From: Atopobium sp.
GTDB lineage: Bacteria; Actinomycetota; Coriobacteriia; Coriobacteriales; Atopobiaceae
Reading direction: 5' to 3'
Assembly: GCA_015259045.1 (NCBI GenBank)
Contig: JABZHD010000069.1
Coordinates: 1 to 6,292 of the forward strand
Length of the DNA stretch: 6,292 bases
In this document: in pieces, positions 1 through 6,149 of the stretch
How positions within the stretch are numbered: the first letter of the stretch is position 1
How the letters are laid out: each line of letters begins with the position of its first letter
Program-made: the position numbers and the translations under genes
The notes under the pieces: generated by a model
Database searches by the model: none
Told to the model about the DNA's origin: nothing
What the model saw: only the letters and a program-made list of their open reading frames with translations

Positions 1-446
1 ACTCCTGCCTTTTGGAGCTGGGTAGCGAGGGCAAAACCACCGCTATGCAGCGTGAGGAATATCTGGGCGGCATCGACGAGGCCTATAACCTGATGATTCG
101 CGACTACGCCGTTGACTCTTCCGCTGAAGAAGCGCGTGCTATTCGCCGCCGCTTCCACGAGACGGCCAACACCGAGCTCCGCTCCGCAGAAAGCGTTGGC
201 CAGATTCTTGGCTACTCCGATGGCCGCGGAGAAGATGCGTCCATGGAGCCTCTGGGCCTGCGCACGCTTTCCCGCGTTCACGTGGTCAACGATGAGATTG
301 CTGCAAGAATTGTTGACGCCTACGATAACCTGCAGCAGCTGCTTCACGTTGCAGAAAACGATACATCCAGCCTCAAATCTCTGGGTGTCGAGAACCCCGG
401 TGCACTTGCTAACAGTCTCCGCAGAATGTGGGGTAAGTCAGAATAA
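1..446 (+). CDS. disA: DNA integrity scanning protein DisA (diadenylate cyclase), C-terminal part; 5' end outside window
   Basis: About 147 C-terminal residues are visible, read from base 3 with no start in the window; the TTG at 12 lies inside the gene. DisA is a cytosolic protein that scans DNA for lesions and makes cyclic di-AMP from two ATP. The cyclase (DAC) domain is upstream and cannot be seen. What is visible fits the DisA linker domain (LELGSEGK, then a helical stretch ending LMIRDYAVD) followed by the C-terminal helix-hairpin-helix DNA-binding region (GLRTLSRVHVV, then DAYDNLQQLL). The family usually reads GYR-LSRIPRLP and FGSLQ at these places. The hairpin normally carries G-I-G; here it reads LGVENPGALANSL, so the second glycine is not conserved. 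The stop overlaps the ispD start by one base (TAATG), which suggests translational coupling. The assignment rests on remembered family motifs plus the disA-ispD-ispF synteny known from Bacillus. Confidence 0.85.
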   Translation, partial: SCLLELGSEGKTTAMQREEYLGGIDEAYNLMIRDYAVDSSAEEARAIRRRFHETANTELRSAESVGQILGYSDGRGEDASMEPLGLRTLSRVHVVNDEIAARIVDAYDNLQQLLHVAENDTSSLKSLGVENPGALANSLRRMWGKSE

Positions 447-1249
447 TGGCTGCAAGCAGCACTTGTGCAAAGGTCGTGTCAAAGCCACGCCCTTCTCGCC
501 TTTCTACACATGGAGCAAAAGCCGATACCGTGGCCGTCATTGTGGCCGGTGGCATTGGCGAGCGCTTTGGATATCCCGACGGTAAGCAGTTTATTTCTGT
601 CTGCGGTCTTCCGCTGATGAGCTGGTCAATCCTTGCGTTTGATCATGCGCCAAGCGTGGCTCACATTGTGATTGCTTGCTCTGACGAGAAACGCACTGCA
701 GTTCAAGAGGGTGTTTTGGGCAAGCTTGTACTCCATAAGCCTGTTCACTTTGCAACGTCTGGTGCCACTAGACAGGAATCGGTTTACAACGCGCTTCAGG
801 TAGTGCCCGCTGGATATGATTTTGTTTCTGTCCATGATGCGGTTCGTCCGCTCATTGAGGTGGAGACCATTGAGCAGGTCATTGGCACGGTTCGCAAGTC
901 TCCTAAGATTGCGGGAGCAATTTTGGCTCACCGTGCAACTGACACATTGAAGCGCGTAGACGGCGCAACCATCGTAGATACACCTGATCGCTCAACGTTC
1001 TGGGCTGCTCAGACCCCTCAGGTGTTCAAGACACGTACGCTTCTTGAAGCTCACGAAGTAGCTCGTCAGGAGGGCTACCAGGGAACCGATGACTCGTCTC
1101 TAGTTGAGCGACTTGGTCTTACGGTGCTGTGCGTTGAGTCGCAACGAGAAAACGTGAAGGTCACGTACCCGTCTGACCTTGCAATTGTTGAGGCTACGCT
1201 CAGCCGTCGCCTGGTAGAAGGCGCAACCGGAAGTGGGGCTGTAGAGTGA
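446..1249 (+). CDS. ispD: 2-C-methyl-D-erythritol 4-phosphate cytidylyltransferase (IspD)
   Basis: IspD transfers CMP from CTP to MEP, giving CDP-ME, in the cytosolic MEP pathway to isopentenyl diphosphate. The 267-residue product has the nucleotidyltransferase signature in order: glycine-rich CTP loop AGGIGERFG (34-42) with K47, ATRQESV (107-113), HDAVRP (130-135), DTLK (166-169), R181 and QTPQ (189-192), TDDSSLVE (214-221), and ENVKVTYPSDL with K238. The first glycine-loop residues are AGG rather than the common AAG. The family is usually near 230 residues; the excess is a polar 27-residue N-terminal tail before VAVIVAGG and a short C-terminal tail. ATG 446 is chosen because it overlaps the disA stop (TAATG), although its Shine-Dalgarno is weak (GGGG at 430-433). 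A GTG at 476 or 530 would give a shorter protein. The stop overlaps the ispF start, so disA-ispD-ispF is probably one coupled transcript. Confidence 0.95.
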   Translation: MAASSTCAKVVSKPRPSRLSTHGAKADTVAVIVAGGIGERFGYPDGKQFISVCGLPLMSWSILAFDHAPSVAHIVIACSDEKRTAVQEGVLGKLVLHKPVHFATSGATRQESVYNALQVVPAGYDFVSVHDAVRPLIEVETIEQVIGTVRKSPKIAGAILAHRATDTLKRVDGATIVDTPDRSTFWAAQTPQVFKTRTLLEAHEVARQEGYQGTDDSSLVERLGLTVLCVESQRENVKVTYPSDLAIVEATLSRRLVEGATGSGAVE

Positions 1250-1740
1250 GCATGCCAGAGCTTAAAATTGGCCACGGATACGATGTTCATCGCCTGGTAG
1301 AGGGCAGAGATCTTATCTTAGGTGGCATCAAAATTGAGCACACCAAAGGTCTTCTCGGCCACTCCGATGCTGATGTTTTGACTCATGCGCTTATGGATGC
1401 CCTGCTAGGAGCTATGCGCGCCGGCGACATCGGCCAGCTTTTTCTTGATACAGACCCTGCTTATGAGGGTGCTGATTCTATGGTGCTTCTGTCCCATGTT
1501 ATGCAGCTTGTTCGTAATGAGGGCTTTGAGCTTCTGGATTGTGATTGCACCGTTGCAGCTCAGGCGCCTAAGTTGCTTCCTCATCGTGATGCTATGAGAA
1601 ACCGCATGGCTGAGGTCATGGGTGTTTCGCCAGATAAAGTTGGCGTAAAAGCAACCACTACCGAAGGCCTTGGCTTTGTAGGCACTCAAGAAGGCATTGC
1701 TGCCTGGGCAGTTGTACTGTTGGGACGTAGCGCGCAATAA
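1246..1740 (+). CDS. ispF: 2-C-methyl-D-erythritol 2,4-cyclodiphosphate synthase (IspF)
   Basis: IspF cyclises CDP-ME 2-phosphate to MEcPP with release of CMP. It acts as a homotrimer holding one zinc per active site. The 164-residue product shows the whole family pattern: GHGYDVH with zinc ligands D13 and H15, GLLGHSDADVLTHA with the third ligand H47, GDIG (60-63), DTDP (68-71) and GADS (75-78), AQAPKLLPH (105-113), and VKATTTEGLGF (134-144) for the CMP site. FPDTDP of many homologues is FLDTDP here, a small change. The start is uncertain by two codons. GTG 1246 overlaps the ispD stop as GTGA and has TGGGG seven bases upstream; ATG 1252 is also possible. The ispD-ispF step order is interrupted only by IspE, which is encoded elsewhere. 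The stop lies one base from the stop of the opposing ABC gene. Confidence 0.96.
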   Translation: MSMPELKIGHGYDVHRLVEGRDLILGGIKIEHTKGLLGHSDADVLTHALMDALLGAMRAGDIGQLFLDTDPAYEGADSMVLLSHVMQLVRNEGFELLDCDCTVAAQAPKLLPHRDAMRNRMAEVMGVSPDKVGVKATTTEGLGFVGTQEGIAAWAVVLLGRSAQ

Positions 1741-1741
1741 A

Positions 1742-3382
1742 TTACAGCTCTACGATATGGTCGGCTGCCTCCACCACTTTAGGGTCGTGAGATATGAGCA
1801 GTATTATGTGGTCTTGCTTGACCTTCTTGAGAAGAGTAAGAAGGACGTCAACACTTTTTTGATCTAATGCAGAAGTGGGCTCGTCAAGCAACATAACACT
1901 TGGATTCATAAGCATCATGCGGATAATTGCAATCTTTTGCTTTTCTCCACCAGAGATAGCAGAGCTTCGTTCACCCAGGCGAACATCAAGATTTTGATCA
2001 TCACCAAGCAGCAATTTTTCTAAATTGAACAGCTTGATATAGCTGATTATCTCTTCATCTGTTGGTTGGTTTTTGCACAGCAGTGTCAGATTATTTCTTA
2101 CCGTATCGTCAACAATGCTTGGCTCTTGCTCGGTAAATCCAAGCGTATTTTTTCGAAGTTCATACTGATTAATTTGAGCTAGTAAGTCCTCGTTAATAGC
2201 AATAGTGCCTGATAGGTGAGAAGACCACTCTCCGTTAATGAGCTTCAGAAATGTTGATTTGCCTGTACCGTTTCCACCGGTAATAGCGTATATATTTCCT
2301 TTTGCAAAACTGCAAGACAAGTTGTTCATCAGCACTTTATTTGTATGTGGATAAGAGAAAGATACATTTGTGCAGGTAATTTGATTGACGTTCTCTGATG
2401 GAATGATGTTACCAACGGACTCTTGAGGTAAATCAAGAATCTGCTCAATTCGATTAAGACTTACCGCAATGCTCTGATAAGCCATGCCAAATTCCATAAG
2501 AAGCGTAATAGAGCCTAAAAGCGATACAAAATAGCTTGAAATGGTTGCAATATAGCCAGGCTGCAGTGCTCCAAGGAAAATTTGATATGCACAGGTAATA
2601 AAGACAATAGCTTGGAATACGGCAATCACAGCATTGTTTAATTCTTGTACGCCAAACTCAAGCTTGTACTGCTCATGAATGGCACTACGAACTTTTTGAT
2701 TGACGGCATAGTGCTGATTAAAGAAACGCTCAAAGAGAGAATGACGCCTGATAAAATCTACGTCTGTGAATTGGGAAAGCTCAATAGATCCATACTGTGA
2801 TTTCAGTTCTTTGGATTCTTTGTATCTTTTATAAGCCGCATCTTGGATTTGCTTATAGATAATAAAACTCACGAGCAACAAAACAACCGTTACAAGGGCG
2901 GTTAATGGGTTCAAATATAAAATAATTGCCAGTGTGCCTAAGACAGAGACCATAGTTGTTACAAAGCTCACACATTGTGTAAGTATAAAAATCGAAACGT
3001 CATTAGAATCGTTATTTACTGTCTGGCGGTAATGTCCAGAATCATATGACGAGAAAAATGATGAATCTGCATGTTGAATCTTGTCAATCAGCTGTCGCTC
3101 AATAGTAAACGAAGAATCAATTTGTAACTGACAATAGCGTGTTTTAGCAAGATAGGAACAGCCGGCAATAAGGATTCCTAGTGCGGCAACCACGGCGCAA
3201 TAGAAAAGTATCTCGCTCCAAGTAGTTCCCGTAATAAAAAGATTAATTACAAATCCAACAAGAAGCGGTTGAATCACCATAAGCGCTGTGACAAAGAATG
3301 ACAGAAAGAGAAAAATCGCAAGACTGCCTTTATCCAGAATGGTAGATATACAGTAGTGGATAATGTTAAAAAACTTACTCAT
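1742..3382 (-). CDS. ABC exporter half-transporter (fused transmembrane and ATPase domains), cargo unknown
   Basis: The 546-residue product has one membrane domain followed by one ATPase domain, so it should work as a dimer in the cytoplasmic membrane. Hydrophobic segments lie near residues 20-50, 57-78, 130-153, 157-177, 249-270 and 277-298, consistent with six helices. The ATPase has Walker A GGNGTGKST (369-377), Q-loop Q419, signature ISGGEKQ (476-482), Walker B VMLLDE (496-501), SALD (504-507) and H-loop H532. There is no N-terminal C39 peptidase, so it is not a leader-cleaving bacteriocin exporter. The chain ends 14 residues after the H-loop (ADHIVEL), shorter than most such ATPases. Base use differs from the flanks: a sampled line (2461-2520) is 24/60 G+C against 32/60 in cysS (4381-4440). 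Strong Shine-Dalgarno AGAAGGTGAT precedes the ATG. No partner, cargo or regulator is adjacent, so export of a peptide, lipid or drug is only a family-level guess. It is probably acquired. Confidence 0.93.
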   Translation of the reverse strand: MSKFFNIIHYCISTILDKGSLAIFLFLSFFVTALMVIQPLLVGFVINLFITGTTWSEILFYCAVVAALGILIAGCSYLAKTRYCQLQIDSSFTIERQLIDKIQHADSSFFSSYDSGHYRQTVNNDSNDVSIFILTQCVSFVTTMVSVLGTLAIILYLNPLTALVTVVLLLVSFIIYKQIQDAAYKRYKESKELKSQYGSIELSQFTDVDFIRRHSLFERFFNQHYAVNQKVRSAIHEQYKLEFGVQELNNAVIAVFQAIVFITCAYQIFLGALQPGYIATISSYFVSLLGSITLLMEFGMAYQSIAVSLNRIEQILDLPQESVGNIIPSENVNQITCTNVSFSYPHTNKVLMNNLSCSFAKGNIYAITGGNGTGKSTFLKLINGEWSSHLSGTIAINEDLLAQINQYELRKNTLGFTEQEPSIVDDTVRNNLTLLCKNQPTDEEIISYIKLFNLEKLLLGDDQNLDVRLGERSSAISGGEKQKIAIIRMMLMNPSVMLLDEPTSALDQKSVDVLLTLLKKVKQDHIILLISHDPKVVEAADHIVEL

Positions 3383-3386
3383 TCAA

Positions 3387-3396
3387 ATCACCTTCT
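3387..3396 (-). promoter_or_regulatory. Strong ribosome binding site of the ABC transporter gene
   Basis: On the minus strand this reads AGAAGGTGAT, a long match to the anti-Shine-Dalgarno sequence (AAGGAGGTGAT type), ending four bases before the ATG at 3382-3380. It fixes the start codon of the ABC gene and is the best ribosome binding site in the window. Confidence 0.8.
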
Positions 3397-3450
3397 GAAG
3401 TTGTTAAGAGTAAGATTTCTTGTCTTCTAGTTCTTCGCAGTTTTGATTCA

Positions 3451-3481
3451 AATATAAATTTCTTAAATTTTTGTTCATCAA
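3451..3481 (-). promoter_or_regulatory. Candidate promoter of the ABC transporter gene
   Basis: On the minus strand TTGATG (3481-3476) is followed after 19 bases by TATATT (3456-3451). These resemble sigma-70 -35 and -10 boxes, but the spacer is longer than the ideal 17 and the region is so A+T-rich that matches are expected by chance. Transcription would start near 3444, giving a leader of about 60 bases. Two AAATTT boxes sit in the spacer and could be an operator. This is tentative. Confidence 0.35.
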
Positions 3482-3510
3482 GTTTAATAAAACAAAAAAA
3501 CAAATCCAGC

Positions 3511-3550
3511 ACTAATCCGTGAACGGTAACAAAATTGAATCTTGATTAGT
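3511..3550. repeat. Inverted repeat ACTAATC / GATTAGT upstream of cysS
   Basis: ACTAATC (3511-3517) and GATTAGT (3544-3550) are a perfect 7-base inverted pair separated by 26 bases. Inside is a smaller dyad, CCGT-GA-ACGG (3517-3526). ACGGTA also recurs as a direct repeat at 3523-3528 and 3551-3556. The dyad lies upstream of the candidate cysS -10 box, where a DNA-binding regulator could sit. The arms are short and the function is unknown. Confidence 0.4.
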
Positions 3551-3585
3551 ACGGTATGGAACTCAAAGGTTTTCCACAAACCGTT

Positions 3586-3591
3586 TATACT
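3586..3591 (+). promoter_or_regulatory. Candidate -10 box for cysS
   Basis: TATACT matches TATAAT at five of six positions. No good -35 box is seen at the expected distance (TCAAAG at 3563-3568 is weak). Transcription would begin near 3598, leaving about 27 bases before the ATG at 3625. That fits with the upstream in-frame ATG at 3556 lying outside the transcript. Confidence 0.35.
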
Positions 3592-3613
3592 TACACCAAT
3601 ACACAATGGTTGC

Positions 3614-3619
3614 GAGGAG
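3614..3619 (+). promoter_or_regulatory. Ribosome binding site that decides the cysS start
   Basis: GAGGAG lies five bases before ATG 3625. The reading frame is open further upstream to an ATG at 3556, but that extra stretch of 23 residues is unlike any CysS N-terminus, and the family starts just before the Y-N-T-x-T strand. This site therefore sets the start at 3625. Confidence 0.8.
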
Positions 3620-3624
3620 TATGC

Positions 3625-5106
3625 ATGCTTGTCTATAACACTCAGACGCATAAAAAAGAAGAGTTCAAGCCAATCGACGAGGGCAAAATCCGCATGTACG
3701 TGTGCGGTCCTACGGTTTACGATCAGATTCACATCGGAAACGCCCGTACCTTCCTCTCGTTTGACGTTATTCGACGTTATCTGATGCACAAAGGTTATGA
3801 GGTCACCTTTGCTCAGAATTTGACTGACGTTGACGACAAGATTATTCAGCGTGCCATTGAGCAGGGAAGGACTGCTCAAGAGGTTTCTGAAGAGTTTTCT
3901 CAGGCGTTTATCGAGCAGATGCACCGTTTCAATATACTGGACCCAGATATTCGTCCTCGCGCAACGCACGAGATCGAAGCCATGCTTCAGATGATTCAAT
4001 CTTTGATTGAACAGGGTCACGCTTACGCGGTGCCTTCGGGCGACGTGTACTTCTCGGTCCGTTCTGACCCCGGCTATGGCGTGCTTTCTGGTAGAGATCT
4101 TGATCAGCTTCGCGCAGGTGAGCGCGTTGAGGTTAATGACGAGAAACGCGATCCATTTGACTTTGCACTCTGGAAGGCTGCAAAGCCTGGTGAGCCTAGC
4201 TGGCCAAGTCCTTGGGGAGAAGGTCGTCCAGGTTGGCACAGTGAGTGCTGCGCCATGATTCATCGCTACCTGGGCACTCCAATTGACATTCACGGTGGTG
4301 GTTCTGACCTGGTATTTCCTCACCATGAGAACGAGACTGCGCAGGCATCTTGCGCCTGGCACGCTCCTCTCGCCAATTATTGGATGCACACCGGAATGCT
4401 TCGCGTTGATGGCGAGAAGATGTCCAAGTCTTTGGGCAACTTCTACACACTCAAGGAAGTTTTGGACAAGTATCCTGCAGATGCAGTAAGACTTTTGATG
4501 CTTCAGACGCACTATCGTGCACCACTTGATTTCTCGTTTGAGCGTCTTGAGGGTACCGTTGGTACGCTTGAGCGCATGAAGACCTGCGTCGCAAATCTCC
4601 GCTGGGCTTTCAAGCAGTCTTCTGCTCAGCACGAACTTTCCGACGCTGATAGCACGCTTGCTGAGGCAATCAATACAGCTCAGAGCGAGTTTGACGCTCA
4701 GATGGATGATGATTTCAACACCGCAGGAGCACTCGCTGCTATCTTTGCGCTGGTAACTGCTGCAAATACCTATCTTGCAGAGGTTGGTCAAAACGTTGGC
4801 GCAAGTCCTGTTCTCCGTGCAGCAGATATGTTGTGCGAGCTCACGGGAGCTTTGGGAATTGATTTGACTCAGGCAGCCTCTACCTCTGATTTACCAGAGG
4901 AGCTTGTGGCACTTGCCGCCCAGGTGGCAGGCTATGAGGGCGCGTCAGCTGACGAGGCTGCAGAGGCTTTGCTTGCTGCTCGTCAGGAGGCTCGTTCCCA
5001 GAAAAACTGGGCAGTTGCTGATCAAATTAGAGACGGCATTGCCGAGCTTGGACTTTTGATTGAAGATACCGCCGCTGGCGCTCGACTTAAGCGTAAGGCA
5101 GACTAA
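3625..5106 (+). CDS. cysS: Cysteinyl-tRNA synthetase (CysS)
   Basis: This class I aminoacyl-tRNA synthetase charges tRNA-Cys with cysteine using ATP. The 493-residue product has YVCGPTVYDQIHIGNAR (25-41), which contains the HIGH-type motif HIGN and zinc ligand C27. The other zinc ligands expected from the E. coli enzyme are C208, H233 and E237, in WHSECCAM and FPHHENE. KMSKS is at 265-269 and GGGSDL at 224-229. The C-terminal half (from about 350) matches the DALR-type anticodon-binding region, ending in NWAVADQIRDGIAELG and a basic tail. Length is normal, near the 461 residues of E. coli with a longer C-terminus. The start at 3625 rests on the adjacent Shine-Dalgarno and the family N-terminus. 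The gene follows ispF in many Gram-positives; here the ABC gene intervenes. rlmB begins two bases after the stop, so cysS probably leads an operon with rlmB and the NYN gene. Confidence 0.97.
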   Translation: MLVYNTQTHKKEEFKPIDEGKIRMYVCGPTVYDQIHIGNARTFLSFDVIRRYLMHKGYEVTFAQNLTDVDDKIIQRAIEQGRTAQEVSEEFSQAFIEQMHRFNILDPDIRPRATHEIEAMLQMIQSLIEQGHAYAVPSGDVYFSVRSDPGYGVLSGRDLDQLRAGERVEVNDEKRDPFDFALWKAAKPGEPSWPSPWGEGRPGWHSECCAMIHRYLGTPIDIHGGGSDLVFPHHENETAQASCAWHAPLANYWMHTGMLRVDGEKMSKSLGNFYTLKEVLDKYPADAVRLLMLQTHYRAPLDFSFERLEGTVGTLERMKTCVANLRWAFKQSSAQHELSDADSTLAEAINTAQSEFDAQMDDDFNTAGALAAIFALVTAANTYLAEVGQNVGASPVLRAADMLCELTGALGIDLTQAASTSDLPEELVALAAQVAGYEGASADEAAEALLAARQEARSQKNWAVADQIRDGIAELGLLIEDTAAGARLKRKAD

Positions 5107-5108
5107 CT

Positions 5109-6149
5109 ATGGCAAGAAATCAACGTTCTACCTCTAAAAACACGCGCTCCGAGGGTCCTGCTGGTCGCGGCGCAGCCGGACGCGGCGGAGCTGCTGGTCG
5201 CGGCGGCGCGGGTCGCGGTGGGGCTGCAGGTCGCGGCTCCAAGAAGGCTGCCGACTGGGGCGGTTATTTCGGCGCCAAGAATGGCCAGGGCTCAAAGGGC
5301 GGCCGCTCCGCACAAGGCACACGTGCAGCTCAAGGCACTCGCGGTCAACGAGGTGCTGGTGCTGGTGGACAGCGAGGCGCTGGCGCTGGACGTCCAGGCA
5401 ACAAGAAGCCTGCAACCGATCTTATCGAAGGTCGTCGCGCAGTAGCAGAGGCGCTGACCGTTGGTATCCCTTTGAAGAATGCGCTGGTACAGGCTGCAAG
5501 TGGACAGAAAGACCAAGAAATTGAGGCGCTTGCACGTCAGCTTGAGCAGGAGGGTATTCCTGTCGAGCGTGTTGCAAAGCCCGTACTTGACTCGCTTTCA
5601 AGCCACGGCGCTCACCAGGGCGTTATTGTCCGTACGCAGCCGTTTGCTTACGCTGACCTCTCTGAAATCATCCAGCGCGCTGGTTCAGAAAACGCTCTGG
5701 TTGTGGTCTTGGATCACGTCACTGACGAGGGAAACTTTGGTGCAATTGTAAGAAGTGCCGAGGTAGTTGGCGCGGCCGGCGTTGTTATTGCAAACGCCCG
5801 CGCTGCCCGAGTTGGCGCTGGAGCATATAAGACGTCCGCAGGAGCTGTGCTTCACCTGCCAATCGCTCAGGTTTCAAATCTGCCGCGCGCTCTTGAAGAG
5901 CTTAAAGCCGCAGGTTTTTGGACATGTGGCTCTACCGAGCACGCCACTCAGTCCGTGTGGGAGGCTCCTATGGGAGGTCGCCTTGCACTTGTCATGGGTT
6001 CTGAAGGTTCAGGAATTTCTCGCCTTATGCTCGAGAAGTGCGATTTTACGTGCAAACTTCCTCAGTTTGGACAGGTAGAGTCCCTGAACGTTGCTCAGGC
6101 AACAACGGTCATGTGCTACGAGTGGCTCCGCAGGACTCAGGAAGCGTAA
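5109..6149 (+). CDS. rlmB: SpoU/TrmH-family RNA 2'-O-ribose methyltransferase, RlmB-like, with Gly/Arg-rich N-terminal tail
   Basis: This SPOUT enzyme uses S-adenosylmethionine to methylate a ribose 2'-OH in RNA; the family member RlmB acts on G2251 of 23S rRNA. Of 346 residues, 1-103 are a low-complexity Gly/Arg/Ala tail. An RNA-substrate-binding domain follows (DLIEGRRAVAEAL, 104-116, then SSHGAHQGVI, 164-173) and then the knotted catalytic domain: DHVTDEGNFGAIVRSA (202-217, with N209 and R215), KTSAGA (241-246), MGSEGSGIS (296-304) and VESLNVAQA (323-331). Compared with the usual D-P-x-N and IPM-x-G, this protein has E207 and LPQFG, so it is a divergent member and the exact RNA target is uncertain. 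ATG 5109 follows the cysS stop by two bases; TAAGG at 5094-5098 is a weak ribosome binding site. The stop sits in the first copy of a tandem repeat. mrnC, which lies between cysS and rlmB in Bacillus, is absent. Confidence 0.88.
   Translation: MARNQRSTSKNTRSEGPAGRGAAGRGGAAGRGGAGRGGAAGRGSKKAADWGGYFGAKNGQGSKGGRSAQGTRAAQGTRGQRGAGAGGQRGAGAGRPGNKKPATDLIEGRRAVAEALTVGIPLKNALVQAASGQKDQEIEALARQLEQEGIPVERVAKPVLDSLSSHGAHQGVIVRTQPFAYADLSEIIQRAGSENALVVVLDHVTDEGNFGAIVRSAEVVGAAGVVIANARAARVGAGAYKTSAGAVLHLPIAQVSNLPRALEELKAAGFWTCGSTEHATQSVWEAPMGGRLALVMGSEGSGISRLMLEKCDFTCKLPQFGQVESLNVAQATTVMCYEWLRRTQEA
5163..5237 (+). repeat. Coding repeat: five Gly-Arg-Gly boxes in the RlmB tail
   Basis: The protein repeats GRG-AA, GRGG-AA, GRGG-A, GRGG-AA and GRG (residues 19-43). 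Arginine is CGC each time, while glycine and alanine codons vary, so the peptide is conserved more than the DNA. This resembles eukaryotic RGG boxes, which bind RNA and are disordered. In a bacterial methyltransferase the tail could hold rRNA or the ribosome; that is inference. Confidence 0.8.
5310..5390 (+). repeat. Coding repeats AQGTR x2 and QRGAGAG x2 in the RlmB tail
   Basis: AQGTR occurs at residues 68-72 and 74-78, and QRGAG-AG at 80-86 and 88-94. The second pair aligns at the DNA level (CAACGAGGTGCTGGTGCTGG against CAGCGAGGCGCTGGCGCTGG) with differences only at third positions. It looks like an older duplication held by selection on the peptide. Confidence 0.65.

Larger units (their letters stand above)
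3383..3624. other. Divergent intergenic region between the ABC transporter gene and cysS
   Basis: This 242-base non-coding stretch is strongly A+T-rich around 3441-3500 and separates two divergently read genes. It holds the Shine-Dalgarno of each gene, a candidate promoter for each, a long-armed dyad (3511-3550), and a pair of AAATTT boxes (3456-3461 and 3465-3470) inside the candidate ABC promoter. I looked for a T-box leader, as is common before cysS in Firmicutes, and saw neither an AGGGTGGNACCGCG-like box nor a terminator hairpin. No convincing small gene was seen on either strand, and no transposon end or target-site duplication was recognised. Confidence 0.6.

Noticed and set aside
1742..3382. 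A CydDC-type cysteine or glutathione exporter, suggested by the cysS neighbour
   Set aside because: Only one half-transporter is present, no cyd genes are nearby, and no family-specific motif is visible. Adjacency to cysS alone is not evidence.
3490..3510. An A-run (T-run on the minus strand) resembling a terminator
   Set aside because: No stable stem precedes the T-run on the minus strand (only a three-base CAC/GTG pair), and no minus-strand gene ends there.
3556..3624. A 23-residue N-terminal extension of CysS from ATG 3556
   Set aside because: It is not family-like, lies upstream of the better Shine-Dalgarno and overlaps the candidate promoter.
3484..4791. A 435-codon open frame on the minus strand across cysS and its upstream region
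   Set aside because: It is antisense to cysS, whose motifs are unmistakable. The translation shows no domain and low-complexity shifts, and it has no convincing start. It is a by-product of codon use on the other strand.
5089..5098. A shared AAGCGTAAGG upstream of both rlmB and the NYN gene (also at 6193-6202)
   Set aside because: In cysS it encodes ordinary C-terminal residues and the spacing to the two start codons differs, so chance is a sufficient explanation.
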